Assembly: GCF_003201605.1 (NCBI RefSeq)
Contig: NZ_QJJR01000002.1
Coordinates: forward strand, 31,804-95,803
Direction: 5' to 3'
Source: Streptohalobacillus salinus
Lineage (GTDB): Bacteria; Bacillota; Bacilli; Bacillales; Amphibacillaceae
DNA: 64,000 nucleotides
This document shows positions 1 through 7,890 of this stretch, piece after piece. Under the pieces are notes generated by a model. That model saw only the letters and a program-made list of their open reading frames with translations. It made no database searches and was not told the DNA's origin. A program made the position numbers and the translations under genes. Every line of letters begins with the position of its first letter. Position 1 is the stretch's first letter.

Positions 1-690
1 ACGTGTGTTTTCACCTTGAACAGTAAGCATTGGTGCAGTCAATGTGAATTGATCTGTAATGTTACGGTCCTCATCTTGTGTATAAAGTGCTAATTTACGA
101 GCAGCTTCGCCATCATTTTCACCTGGCGCTAATACTAACTCTTCTGATGTTTCCATGTCTTCTTCAAAAATTACAATCCAACCACCATCAGCAGATACTG
201 CTTCAAGTAGTGATGCTTCATCAGTAATTACTGATTGTGTTGCACCTGAAGTCGCGTCTGCAGTGTCTCCACCTTCAACAGTTACTTCACCAGTTACTTC
301 GCCACCTGAAAGGTCAGCAGATGCTTCGTACTCTGCACTTGCAAATGTTAAGTTACCATCAATTGTACCATCTGGAATTGAGAAGCCGTTAGCTTCAACT
401 AATACGTCACCAGCGAATGTACCACCTTGGATGCGTGTGTTTTCACCTTGAACAGTAAGCATTGGTGCAGTCAATGTGAATTGATCTGTAATGTTACGGT
501 CCTCATCTTGTGTGTAAAGCGCTAATTTACGAGCTGCTTCGCCATCATTTTCACCTGGCGCTAATACTAACTCTTCTGATGTTTCCATGTCTTCTTCAAA
601 AATTACAATCCAACCACCATCAGCAGATACTGCTTCAAGTAGTGATGCTTCATCAGTAATTACTGATTGTGTTGCACCTGACGTTGCATC
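1..690. repeat. 432-bp tandem coding repeat
   Basis: Positions 2-234 and 434-666 can be laid over each other with a 432-bp offset. Over about 230 bases I count only three or four differences, and those I checked (CGT/CGC, TAT/TAC, GCA/GCG, GCA/GCT) are synonymous, so the two protein copies are identical there. Similarity breaks down near 680, where the copy next to the signal peptide runs into the acidic linker. This is a long in-frame tandem repeat within one lipoprotein gene, consistent with recent unit duplication or gene conversion. Copy number beyond the left edge is unknown. Confidence 0.9.
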
Positions 691-810
691 GCTTTCTTCA
701 TTTGTTTCTTCGTTGTTACCTTCGTCGCTATCTGTCGTGTCATCTTCACCACATGCAGCTAGAAATCCTACCATAAGGATCATCATTAATACAGTCATCA
801 ATTTTTTCAT
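1..810 (-). CDS. Repeat-containing surface lipoprotein, truncated by the left window edge
   Basis: The start ATG (808-810) follows a strong AGGAGG ribosome site at about 818-823. The N-terminus is a lipoprotein signal: KK, a hydrophobic stretch, then a GFLAAC lipobox with the acylated cysteine at residue 20. An Asp/Glu-rich linker follows, typical of a spacer that lifts a protein off the membrane. From about residue 41 the protein consists of 144-residue repeats (SGATQSVITDEASLLEAV... to ...GEVTVEGGDTADAT); one complete unit and part of a second are visible. The frame is open to base 1, so the gene continues outside. The unit contains a Gly/Ala/Thr-rich stretch (TVQGENTRIQGGTFAGDVLV) that could form a beta-solenoid, but I do not recognise a named family. 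Likely anchored on the outer face of the membrane; function unknown. Confidence 0.85.
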   Translation of the reverse strand, partial: MKKLMTVLMMILMVGFLAACGEDDTTDSDEGNNEETNEESDATSGATQSVITDEASLLEAVSADGGWIVIFEEDMETSEELVLAPGENDGEAARKLALYTQDEDRNITDQFTLTAPMLTVQGENTRIQGGTFAGDVLVEANGFSIPDGTIDGNLTFASAEYEASADLSGGEVTGEVTVEGGDTADATSGATQSVITDEASLLEAVSADGGWIVIFEEDMETSEELVLAPGENDGEAARKLALYTQDEDRNITDQFTLTAPMLTVQGENTR

Positions 811-1111
811 ATTCTTTCTCCTCCTAATGTTTATGTATTGTGACTTGCTTCACATACTATATTAACATATTAATAGAAAAAGTCTATGTACAAATTGTGA
901 TAAGTTGAACAAAAAAAATTAAAAATATGAAAAAAAAGCTTTATTTCAACCTAACACTTATACTATAATGGATAATTTACTTTATTTCGATGTCATGATG
1001 CTATGCGTAATTACTGCTTTTACGGTTATTCTAGCGATTTTTCTTTCCGTAAAACTAACAGATAGCCATACTTTTTCACTAAACGAATGCGGTTACTCAG
1101 TAAAATATAAC
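811..1111. other. Divergent intergenic region
   Basis: AT-rich spacer between the lipoprotein gene (minus) and the SOS unit (plus). The minus strand has a possible promoter about 20-60 bases upstream of the lipoprotein ribosome site (TAGACT and TAATAT hexamers), not convincing. A TATAAT at 963-968 on the plus strand lacks a good -35. An open frame continues upstream from the gene at 1175 to 968, but its first ATG has no ribosome site and it runs through the promoter and operator, so I treat it as non-coding. Confidence 0.5.
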
Positions 1112-1155
1112 TTGTCAAATCACATTAAGTTCGTATATAATAAGAACAAACGTTC
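1112..1155 (+). promoter_or_regulatory. SigA promoter with LexA (SOS) operator
   Basis: TTGTCA (1112-1117), an 18-base spacer and a consensus TATAAT (1136-1141) form a good vegetative promoter. Immediately downstream lies GAACAAACGTTC (1144-1155), an exact match to the Gram-positive LexA/DinR consensus GAAC-N4-GTTC, placed where transcription would start. LexA bound here would block initiation. A GGAG ribosome site at 1163-1166 follows, fixing the start of the next gene at 1175. The arrangement points to DNA-damage induction of the two-gene unit downstream. Confidence 0.85.
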
Positions 1156-1174
1156 TTATTATGGAGTGATCATC

Positions 1175-1531
1175 ATGGACCGACACCGAATTATCCAGCA
1201 AGCCATTATTTTACCGATTGTGCTTACACTGTTCAAGCGAGACCGTGAAACATTCAAAACATTCACCTTTGAGTACTTGTATGAACAATGGTTTGATGAG
1301 ATTATCGAACATGTACAAAAAGATATTTTAACGAACAAACAGCACATGTATAAAGAGTATAAAATGCACATTGAGAAAACCGAACAAACAAAACAACTTG
1401 TTACGTATCAAGTTGTCGATACAAACGGTAAACAATTGCTTAACTTCACGCCCGATGAACTTAAAGCTCGAACAGAAACTTATATGCTTCATTATCTCTT
1501 TGAACTAGGCGGTGATTCGCATGGCAAATAA
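1175..1531 (+). CDS. Small SOS-controlled protein of unknown function
   Basis: This 118-aa frame starts at the ATG at 1175, eight bases after GGAGTGAT and just downstream of a LexA box. A longer in-frame version from 968 would contain the promoter and operator and lacks a ribosome site, so it is rejected. The protein starts MDRHRIIQQAIILPIV, is rich in aromatic and charged residues (FTFEYLYEQWFDEIIEHV), and has no signal peptide or clear membrane segment. I do not recognise the family. It overlaps the yolD-like gene by 11 bases, so the two are co-transcribed and possibly translationally coupled. In B. subtilis, yolD-type genes sit beside LexA-controlled Y-family polymerase genes; no polymerase is present here. 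Confidence 0.7.
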   Translation: MDRHRIIQQAIILPIVLTLFKRDRETFKTFTFEYLYEQWFDEIIEHVQKDILTNKQHMYKEYKMHIEKTEQTKQLVTYQVVDTNGKQLLNFTPDELKARTETYMLHYLFELGGDSHGK

Positions 1532-1859
1532 ACTATCCGAAGATTCAAATATGATCTGGGAATCTTCACGGATGCTTCTACCTGAACATAAAGCATTGAT
1601 GCGCGAACATGAATTAACACCCGAGCCAATAAAGAAGCCTCATTTAACAGATGATGCATTTCAAGAACTGAACCAAACAATCGCTCACGCTTTAAATCAT
1701 CAACTCAAGGTTCAAATAAGTTACTACCATAACAATCAGATCATACATTACAGCGGGACATGTCGCAGACTACTAAACACCGACACACTTGAACTGGAAG
1801 TGTCAGATGGTTTTGATCATTTAACACTAGCGAATATCGTTATGATTGATCTGATCTAA
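1521..1859 (+). CDS. YolD-like protein
   Basis: This 112-aa protein has the YolD-family signature near its N-terminus (RMLLPEHKALMREHE) followed by a conserved central region (ALNHQLKVQISYYHNNQIIHYSGTCRR). The ATG at 1521 has a GGTGAT-type ribosome site; a GTG at 1512 is a weaker alternative. YolD proteins are small partners often encoded next to the UvrX/UmuC-type DNA polymerase in Bacillus and belong to the SOS regulon there. Here the gene is second in a LexA-box-controlled unit and no polymerase gene adjoins it, so it is an orphan copy. The biochemical role of the family is not well established. Confidence 0.85.
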   Translation: MANKLSEDSNMIWESSRMLLPEHKALMREHELTPEPIKKPHLTDDAFQELNQTIAHALNHQLKVQISYYHNNQIIHYSGTCRRLLNTDTLELEVSDGFDHLTLANIVMIDLI

Positions 1860-1995
1860 TTTTAACTGTATGCTGAAAAAATTGCGGTCGACGCACTCCC
1901 CACCTCGCGCATGTACTTAAACACAGTCACGCTGCTCTTTCACTAGAGGCTGGTTAACAGTCAATGAATCAATGAAAACTACTGCAGCTATATAG

Positions 1996-2033
1996 ACGTG
2001 CAGTAAGACTAATCATTACTTACTGACGTTTTT
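1996..2033 (+). terminator. Intrinsic terminator of the SOS unit
   Basis: CAGTAAG (2001-2007) pairs with CTTACTG (2019-2025), extended by ACGT on both sides across one bulged G, and is followed by TTTTT (2029-2033). It closes the plus-strand unit. The bases between 1860 and 1995 show no gene. Confidence 0.7.
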
Positions 2034-2050
2034 ATAATACAACGAGACAC

Positions 2051-2084
2051 GAAAACCCCCAAAGCCATTGTGGCTTTGGGGGTT
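2051..2084 (-). terminator. glnA terminator
   Basis: A 12-bp perfect stem (2056-2067 with 2071-2082; CCCCCAAAGCCA/TGGCTTTGGGGG) with a 3-base loop lies seven bases beyond the glnA stop and runs into TTTT on the minus strand. It ends the glnRA operon. Confidence 0.95.
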
Positions 2085-2090
2085 GATTGA

Positions 2091-3428
2091 TTAATATTGT
2101 TGCATGTATTGTTCGCGTTCCCAAGGGTGAACTTGTGTACGGAACATATCCCATTCAATTTCTTTAGATTCAATAAAGTGTTCATACAAGTGACTACCTA
2201 ATGCATTAACAATCACTGAATCTTTTTGCAATTCAACTAACGCATCATATAATGTCGCTGGAAGATCTTGAACGCCATTTGCTACACGTTCTTCTTTATC
2301 CATCACATAAATGTTGCGATCAACTGCTTTAGGTGCTTCAAGATCACGCTCGATACCATCAAGTCCAGATGCTAACAATACTGATAACGCTAAGTATGGG
2401 TTTGCTGCAGGGTCAACTGAACGAACTTCTACACGTGTACTTAGACCGCGAGATGCCGGAATACGTACAAGTGGTGAACGGTTGGCACCTGACCAAGCTA
2501 CATAACATGGCGCTTCAAAACCAGGAACTAAACGTTTGTATGAGTTAACTGTAGGGTTCGCAACTGCAGTAAACGCTTGCGAGTGTTCTAGAATACCAGC
2601 AATAAACTGATACGCTGTCTTACTTAGCTGCATTGGGCCATCCAAGTCGATAAACATGTTTTCTTTGCCTTTAAATAAAGACATGTTACAGTGCATACCT
2701 GAACCGTTCACACCAAATAATGGTTTTGGCATAAAGGTCGCATGAAGGTTATGCTTACGCGCAATTGTTTTTACAACTAATTTAAATGTTTGAATATCAT
2801 CCGCATGTCTCACCGCGTCAGAATACTTAAAGTCGATTTCGTGTTGACCAGGTGCAACTTCGTGGTGTGATGCTTCAATTTCAAAGCCCATTTCTTCAAG
2901 CTCTAAAACGATATCACGACGACAGTTTTCACCTAAATCTGTTGGCGCAAGGTCAAAGTATCCGGCTTTATCATTAAGTTCTAGTGTTGGTTCACCTTTG
3001 TCATCTAGTTTGAAGAGGAAGAATTCTGGTTCTGCACCAATGTTAAATGTTGAGAAGCCCATCTCTTCCATTTTTTTCAGATTACGTTTTAAGTTCACAC
3101 GTGGACAACCTAAGAATGGTGTGCCATCTGTATTGTATATATCACAGATAAAACGAGCAACTTTACCTTTTTCAGATGTCCATGGGAAGACAACAAATGT
3201 ATCCATGTCCGGATATAATTTCATATCTGATTCTTCAATGCGTACAAAACCTTCAATTGATGAACCGTCAAAAACCATTTCATTGTCTAACGCCTTATCC
3301 AATTGACTTACTGGAATTTCAACATTTTTAATTGCCCCTAATAAGTCTGTGAACTGTAAACGAATGAATTTCACATTTTCGTCTTTTACTTTTTGATAAA
3401 TTTCGTCTCTTGTTAATCCTCTTGCCAT
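2091..3428 (-). CDS. glnA: Glutamine synthetase, type I
   Basis: This 445-aa enzyme, the usual length of the GSI-alpha form of Firmicutes, makes glutamine from glutamate, ammonia and ATP in the cytoplasm. Visible signatures are the beta-grasp N-domain, the DGSSIEGF motif near residue 54, the metal-binding EPEFFLF and [10 protein letters not shown] segments, the ATP-site region [11 protein letters not shown], and the [13 protein letters not shown] substrate loop. It starts at ATG with GGAGAGG upstream, 26 bases after glnR. In B. subtilis the feedback-inhibited enzyme also controls TnrA and GlnR by direct contact, which is likely here because glnR and its operator are present. Confidence 0.98.
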   Translation of the reverse strand: MARGLTRDEIYQKVKDENVKFIRLQFTDLLGAIKNVEIPVSQLDKALDNEMVFDGSSIEGFVRIEESDMKLYPDMDTFVVFPWTSEKGKVARFICDIYNTDGTPFLGCPRVNLKRNLKKMEEMGFSTFNIGAEPEFFLFKLDDKGEPTLELNDKAGYFDLAPTDLGENCRRDIVLELEEMGFEIEASHHEVAPGQHEIDFKYSDAVRHADDIQTFKLVVKTIARKHNLHATFMPKPLFGVNGSGMHCNMSLFKGKENMFIDLDGPMQLSKTAYQFIAGILEHSQAFTAVANPTVNSYKRLVPGFEAPCYVAWSGANRSPLVRIPASRGLSTRVEVRSVDPAANPYLALSVLLASGLDGIERDLEAPKAVDRNIYVMDKEERVANGVQDLPATLYDALVELQKDSVIVNALGSHLYEHFIESKEIEWDMFRTQVHPWEREQYMQQY

Positions 3429-3454
3429 GAGTGTCCCTCTCCTTTAAATAATCT

Positions 3455-3859
3455 TTAGTTTTTGTAGAAGCGCGATAGCTCCCCTTGACGCAATGAGGTT
3501 TTTCCTAGGCGACCCGTTTGCATAAGTTCTTGACGTAAAAGTTTTCGTAAATCTTTGTCAGATAAGTCTTTTTTCTCTACGTCAGGTGTGTTGGCAGATT
3601 CGTTAGTAATCGGTAAATCTTTTAACTGAAGCACTTGTTTAATTCCCGCTAAATTGATGCCTTTCTCGATTAACTCTTTAATCTCTAATAATCGATCGAC
3701 ATCATTGAACGAAAACAGGCGTTGATTCCCTTCGGTCCGCGCCGGATGAATCAGTTGGTTTTCTTCATAATAACGAATTTGTCGTGCAGTCAAACCGGTT
3801 AAGTCTTTCACTATGCCTATGGAAAATAAGGGTTGCGAACGTCGATCTTCTTGACTCAT
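3455..3859 (-). CDS. glnR: GlnR, nitrogen-responsive repressor (MerR family)
   Basis: This 134-aa protein matches the length of Bacillus GlnR. The N-terminal MerR-type winged helix is clear ([26 protein letters not shown], then [21 protein letters not shown]). The C-terminal tail is basic and polar ([18 protein letters not shown]); in the known family this region senses feedback-inhibited glutamine synthetase. It is the first gene of a two-gene operon with glnA and has a GlnR box in its own promoter, so it should repress glnRA when nitrogen is plentiful. Confidence 0.97.
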   Translation of the reverse strand: MSQEDRRSQPLFSIGIVKDLTGLTARQIRYYEENQLIHPARTEGNQRLFSFNDVDRLLEIKELIEKGINLAGIKQVLQLKDLPITNESANTPDVEKKDLSDKDLRKLLRQELMQTGRLGKTSLRQGELSRFYKN

Positions 3860-3899
3860 AAAACATACGCCCCTTTCCTCTCTTGCTTTCCATGTCTCT

Positions 3900-3948
3900 A
3901 TTATACACGTGAAACAATAGTTGTCAACACATGTTAGGTTTATTTACA
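3900..3948 (-). promoter_or_regulatory. glnRA promoter with GlnR box
   Basis: On the minus strand TTGACA (3922-3927) and TATAAT (3900-3905) are separated by 16 bases. Just upstream, TGTTA-N7-TTACA (3932-3948) is an exact match to the GlnR/TnrA consensus TGTNA-N7-TNACA. This layout supports autorepression of glnRA. The remaining bases up to the ynbB end (3949-4066) show no gene. Confidence 0.9.
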
Positions 3949-4066
3949 TAAAAATTATCTAAAAATTTAATTAAGTTAAACAATTCATGATTATTCCCCT
4001 TATTTTCTAGGACAATTGTGACTTTATCGGTCAATCTTTTCTCTCGCTACAGTTCCATCAGTAAAG

Positions 4067-5314
4067 TTATAGCGAGCGCGTAAGTAAACCTGCATCACTA
4101 AACCGTGAGACCGCTTCCGTAACTGCCAGTTTAACATGACTATAAATCAATCCACCTTGCACAAATGCCATATAAGGCGGGCGAATCGGACCATCCGCCG
4201 TTAACTCTAAACTGGCGCCCTGAATAAAGGTCCCAGCTGCCATGATTACATCACTATCATACCCTGGCATCGGTGCCGGATACGGTGTCACGTGCGCATT
4301 GATTGGCGATGCATGTTGAATTGCCTGGCAGAAAAAGATCATTTGTTCAGCGGTCTGAAACGTAACGGATTGAATCAGATCCGTTCGCTCCGCTTGGTAA
4401 TGTGGTGTTGTCACAAAACCCGCAAGCTCTAAAAAGCGCGCTGTAAAAACTGCCCCTTGTAACGCTTCACTAACAACATGGGGGGCCAAGAAAAAACCTT
4501 GGTACATCTCTTGCAAAAGGCCGAGGGTCGCTCCTGTTTCTTTACCAAGACCTGGCGCTGTCAAACGATTCGCAGCAAGTGCGATTAAATCTTTTTTCCC
4601 CGCAATATATCCACCAATCCGCGCGATTCCCCCACCAGGATTTTTTATCAGTGAACCCGCAATTAAATCTGCGCCTACATTGGTCGGCTCCAAGCGTTCT
4701 ACAAACTCACCGTAACAGTTATCAACAAAAACAATAATATCTGAGCGAATCGCTTTAACAAAATCAATCATCGCTTTGATTTCAGTGACTGTAAATGATG
4801 GACGGTTTGCATAACCTTTTGAGCGCTGAATGGCAACGACTTTCGTTTGAGGATTTATCGCTTGCCTTACCGCATCAAAATCGATTTTTTTCATATTCGT
4901 TAATGCGACAGACTGATAGTGGACACCAAAGTCGATCAATGAACCCGTATTTTCTCCACGCGTCCCAATGACTTTTTCTAACGTATCATACGGATCACCC
5001 GTCATGTAAACAAGCCCATCACCAGGTCGCAATACACCAAATAATGCGGTAGTTATAGCGTGTGTCCCTGAAATAAGTTGCGGGCGGACGAGCGCATCTT
5101 CAGTACCAAAGACGTCTGCGTAGACAGCTTCTAAACCATCTCGACCAAAATCATCATAGCCATAACCGGTTGTCGCTTGGAAATGACCATCTGAAATTTT
5201 ATTACCGCGAAAGGCGTTCAATACTTTCAGTTGATTTTCTTCAGCCGTTTGTTGTATTTCAGTCCGAAGCCTAGCGATATCTGACTCCGTTTGTTTAATT
5301 AATGTATCAATCAT
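4067..5314 (-). CDS. ynbB: YnbB, PLP-dependent Cys/Met-metabolism-type enzyme
   Basis: This 415-aa protein belongs to the methionine gamma-lyase-like family sometimes labelled aluminium-resistance protein. The fold-type-I aminotransferase pattern is visible: a GYDDFGRD entry loop, RPQLISGTHAI, VDNCYGEF (the Asp that pairs with the PLP ring nitrogen), and SLIKNPGGGIA, whose Lys is the likely PLP Schiff-base residue. The substrate is not established for this family. It lies 22 bases downstream of hflX in the same direction, as in B. subtilis, so the two are probably co-transcribed. Confidence 0.9.
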   Translation of the reverse strand: MIDTLIKQTESDIARLRTEIQQTAEENQLKVLNAFRGNKISDGHFQATTGYGYDDFGRDGLEAVYADVFGTEDALVRPQLISGTHAITTALFGVLRPGDGLVYMTGDPYDTLEKVIGTRGENTGSLIDFGVHYQSVALTNMKKIDFDAVRQAINPQTKVVAIQRSKGYANRPSFTVTEIKAMIDFVKAIRSDIIVFVDNCYGEFVERLEPTNVGADLIAGSLIKNPGGGIARIGGYIAGKKDLIALAANRLTAPGLGKETGATLGLLQEMYQGFFLAPHVVSEALQGAVFTARFLELAGFVTTPHYQAERTDLIQSVTFQTAEQMIFFCQAIQHASPINAHVTPYPAPMPGYDSDVIMAAGTFIQGASLELTADGPIRPPYMAFVQGGLIYSHVKLAVTEAVSRFSDAGLLTRSL

Positions 5315-5336
5315 AAATAAAACTCACTTTCATATT

Positions 5337-6575
5337 TTATTCTTCTAATTCTTCTACTTGACGCAGCGCATGAGACGAAGGAAGAAACCCATGAATTGTA
5401 TAAGCTTCATTGACTTCATCAAATGTTTGCTCCGTAATGATTGAAGCTTTTTTCAATTGTTGTAGAACCTTTCCTTCACTGGCATGAACAATACGCGTAT
5501 AAGGCTCCCAGTGTGTCATCATTAATTTTTCTGTTTCATAAAGTAATCGCAGACGATCCGACTCTTCAAAAGCACTAATCGTAACCGCTGGCTTTTCAAA
5601 TGGAATAAACGATGTGCTCAGTAAATCTTTCTTGTTATAAACCGATAAAATCGGAATATGTTCTGCATTTAGTTCTTTAAGTAACCGTTTAACGGTTTCT
5701 TGTTGTTGATGATGGTCAGGATGTGACGCATCAATTACGTGATAAATCAAATCCGCTTCTTTAACCTCTTCTAAAGTCGAGCGAAAAGCTGCAATTAGAG
5801 CTGTCGGCAAGTCTTGCATGAAACCAACAGTATCTGAAATGATGACTTGTAAGCCTGACGGTAATTTTAATTGGCGAGCCGTTGGATCAAGTGTTGCGAA
5901 CAATTGATCTTGTTCAAAGGTGTCACTATTTGTTAAACGGTTAAACAAGGTTGATTTCCCAGCGTTTGTGTAACCGACAATGGCAATTTGAAACGTTTGA
6001 TTTTCTCTGCGCCGCGACCGGTACTGCTCACGTTGATTCACGACCGTTTTTAAACGTTGTTTAATTTCATCAATCCGATGATTGATGTGACGACGATCCG
6101 ACTCAAGTTTCGTTTCACCTGGTCCGCGTGTTCCGATACCACCACCTAAGCGTGACAGCGAATGGCCTTGGCCATGTAAACGTGGTAAAAGATACTGATA
6201 CTGCGCTAGCTCCACTTGAAGTTTACCTTCACGAGTTTTTGCCCGACCAGCAAAAATATCTAAAATTAATTGTGAGCGATCAATAATAGGCAGCGCAAAC
6301 TCTTCTTCTAAATTCCGCATTTGCGAGGCGGAAAGTTCGTCATTCGCAATTAATAGATCGATATTTAAAGCCTCAATCAATTCGTGGACTTCTTCAATTT
6401 TCCCTTTACCAAGGTATGTTTTGGGATGTGGTCGATCACGTTTTTGTGTTAACACATCAACGACCTCTCCTTTAGCTGTTTCTGTTAAGGAAATTAACTC
6501 TTCTAATGCATACTTAAAATGTAAATCTTCACCGCTTTTTCGTTCTACAGCGATAATAAGTACGTGTTCTGTCAT
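5337..6575 (-). CDS. hflX: HflX ribosome-associated GTPase
   Basis: I place the start at the ATG at 6575 (412 aa), which has GGGAGG seven bases upstream; the frame extends to 6665 but has no ribosome site there. The N-terminal HflX domain includes RPHPKTYLGKGKIEE, followed by a coiled linker (RLGGGIGTRGPGETKLESDRR) and the G domain with G1 GYTNAGKS, G3 DTVGF and G4 NKKD. HflX binds 50S subunits and splits stalled or hibernating ribosomes, notably under heat stress. It sits between hfq and ynbB. Confidence 0.96.
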   Translation of the reverse strand: MTEHVLIIAVERKSGEDLHFKYALEELISLTETAKGEVVDVLTQKRDRPHPKTYLGKGKIEEVHELIEALNIDLLIANDELSASQMRNLEEEFALPIIDRSQLILDIFAGRAKTREGKLQVELAQYQYLLPRLHGQGHSLSRLGGGIGTRGPGETKLESDRRHINHRIDEIKQRLKTVVNQREQYRSRRRENQTFQIAIVGYTNAGKSTLFNRLTNSDTFEQDQLFATLDPTARQLKLPSGLQVIISDTVGFMQDLPTALIAAFRSTLEEVKEADLIYHVIDASHPDHHQQQETVKRLLKELNAEHIPILSVYNKKDLLSTSFIPFEKPAVTISAFEESDRLRLLYETEKLMMTHWEPYTRIVHASEGKVLQQLKKASIITEQTFDEVNEAYTIHGFLPSSHALRQVEELEE

Positions 6576-6635
6576 GCGATAACCTCCCTTTTCTATGTCA
6601 CCTATCAACGCTAACTCAAACAATCTCTGGGCATT

Positions 6636-6662
6636 AAAAAGAGCGCCTTCAAAGCGCTCTTT
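6636..6662 (-). terminator. hfq terminator
   Basis: AAAGAGCGC pairs with GCGCTCTTT (6654-6662 with 6638-6646) across a 7-base loop, followed by TTTTT in the minus direction, a few bases beyond the hfq stop and ahead of hflX. Confidence 0.85.
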
Positions 6663-6668
6663 CACTGA

Positions 6669-6893
6669 TTATTCTTTATCGAGTGTCACGTTTTTTGCAG
6701 GTGAGAATGTTGAAATTGCATGTTTAAAAATCAACTGTTGCTTACCTTCAGTTTCTAATAAGACCGTAAAGTTATCAAATGCTTTAACTGTTCCTCTTAG
6801 TTGAAAACCATTGGTAAGGAAAACAGTCACTTGAATGTGATCTTTGCGTAGCGCATTTAAATATTGATCTTGAATGTTAACAGATTGTGCCAT
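6669..6893 (-). CDS. hfq: Hfq RNA chaperone
   Basis: This 74-aa protein has the size of Bacillus Hfq and both Sm motifs: Sm1 [25 protein letters not shown] split over residues 23-47, and Sm2 with the FKHAIST sequence that stands for the YKHAI signature. It assembles as a hexamer that binds U-rich and A-rich RNA. The ribosome site is GAGGAGG. It follows miaA at 41 bases, the conserved miaA-hfq order, and has its own terminator. Confidence 0.97.
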   Translation of the reverse strand: MAQSVNIQDQYLNALRKDHIQVTVFLTNGFQLRGTVKAFDNFTVLLETEGKQQLIFKHAISTFSPAKNVTLDKE

Positions 6894-6934
6894 GTAAATT
6901 CCTCCTCTTTTTCTATCTCTAGTATACTATATTT

Positions 6935-7879
6935 CTAGATGGAATTTAAAATTCCTGCTAAATCTTTAATAATTTTTTCAAAAATCTCATCTTTTTCCGT
7001 AACGGACATCTGATACCAGCTGACATCCATCTTATTCCTAAACCAGGTATACTGTCTTTTAGCATAGCGTCTGGAGTTTCTTTTCAGTAACTCAACAGCC
7101 TCAGCAAGTGACAATGCTCCTTCGAAATATGGAATGAGTTCTTTGTAACCAATTGCCTTCATGGATTGTGCCGTTTTAAAACCACGATTGTAAAAATGAC
7201 GCGCTTCTTCTACCAAGCCGTTTTCAATCATTTTCTCTACCCGTTGATTAATGCGTTGATAGAGTATGTCACGCTCCATCTCAAGCCCAATCAGCACAAC
7301 ATGATAAGGCGCATTGGCCACTTGTTCTTCTCTTAAATCAGACATTGTTTTTCCGGTTCGGTCATATACTTCAAGCGCGCGGATGAGACGGCGTTCATTA
7401 TTAGGGTGAATGGTTGCTGCTGTCCTCGGGTCAACTGTTTCTAGACGTTGATACACCGCCTGAACACCTTCGGTTGCAATTGCTTGTTTAATGTTTTCTT
7501 CATAGCTGACATCACGATTCACATCCGCAAGTTGGTAATTACGAATAAAGGCATCAATATATAAACCCGTCCCACCTACTAAAATCGGCAATTTATCACG
7601 GCGGTGAATCTCTGCGACCTTTTCTTCAACAGCTTGTTTAAAATCAGCCACAGAATAACTGGCATCTGGCGCTAGTATATCGATAAGATGGTGTGGCACT
7701 ACCTGTTGCTCTTCTTTAGAAGCTTTCGCAGTAGCAATGTCCATTCCTTGATAAATTTGCATGGAGTCCCCACTAATAATCTCACCATCAAAGTGTGTTG
7801 CCAGTGCTAACGAAAGACTCGTTTTCCCTACCGCAGTCGGTCCAACAATCGCGACTACTGTTTCTTTATCTTTTTCCAT
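6935..7879 (-). CDS. miaA: tRNA dimethylallyltransferase
   Basis: MiaA adds a dimethylallyl group to A37 of tRNAs reading UNN codons. The P-loop GPTAVGKT lies near the N-terminus, followed by GDSMQIYQGMDIATAK, DILAPDASYSVADF and GGTGLYIDAF, all family signatures, and a C-terminal KRQYTWFRNK. I prefer the ATG at 7879 (314 aa) because GGAG sits eight bases upstream; a GTG at 7888 would add three residues. The ribosome site overlaps the mutL stop codon, so the genes are coupled. Its product is the substrate of MiaB, also encoded here (12957-14489). Confidence 0.96.
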   Translation of the reverse strand: MEKDKETVVAIVGPTAVGKTSLSLALATHFDGEIISGDSMQIYQGMDIATAKASKEEQQVVPHHLIDILAPDASYSVADFKQAVEEKVAEIHRRDKLPILVGGTGLYIDAFIRNYQLADVNRDVSYEENIKQAIATEGVQAVYQRLETVDPRTAATIHPNNERRLIRALEVYDRTGKTMSDLREEQVANAPYHVVLIGLEMERDILYQRINQRVEKMIENGLVEEARHFYNRGFKTAQSMKAIGYKELIPYFEGALSLAEAVELLKRNSRRYAKRQYTWFRNKMDVSWYQMSVTEKDEIFEKIIKDLAGILNSI

Positions 7880-7890
7880 TCGTTCCACTC

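Noticed and set aside
1-690. CRISPR array or insertion sequence repeats
   Set aside because: The repeat unit is 432 bp, in frame and coding; there are no short spaced repeats or transposase.
155-865. Plus-strand Ser/Ala/Pro-rich frames with identical starts
   Set aside because: They are antisense shadows of the repeat lipoprotein gene, which has a lipobox, ribosome site and normal codon use.
968-1174. N-terminal extension of the SOS gene with a membrane-like helix
   Set aside because: It would place the promoter and LexA box inside the coding region and has no ribosome site; the start at 1175 does.
4043-4076. Terminator overlapping the ynbB stop (CTCGCTA/TAGCGAG)
   Set aside because: The stem is seven bp with a 20-base loop and no U-tract follows.
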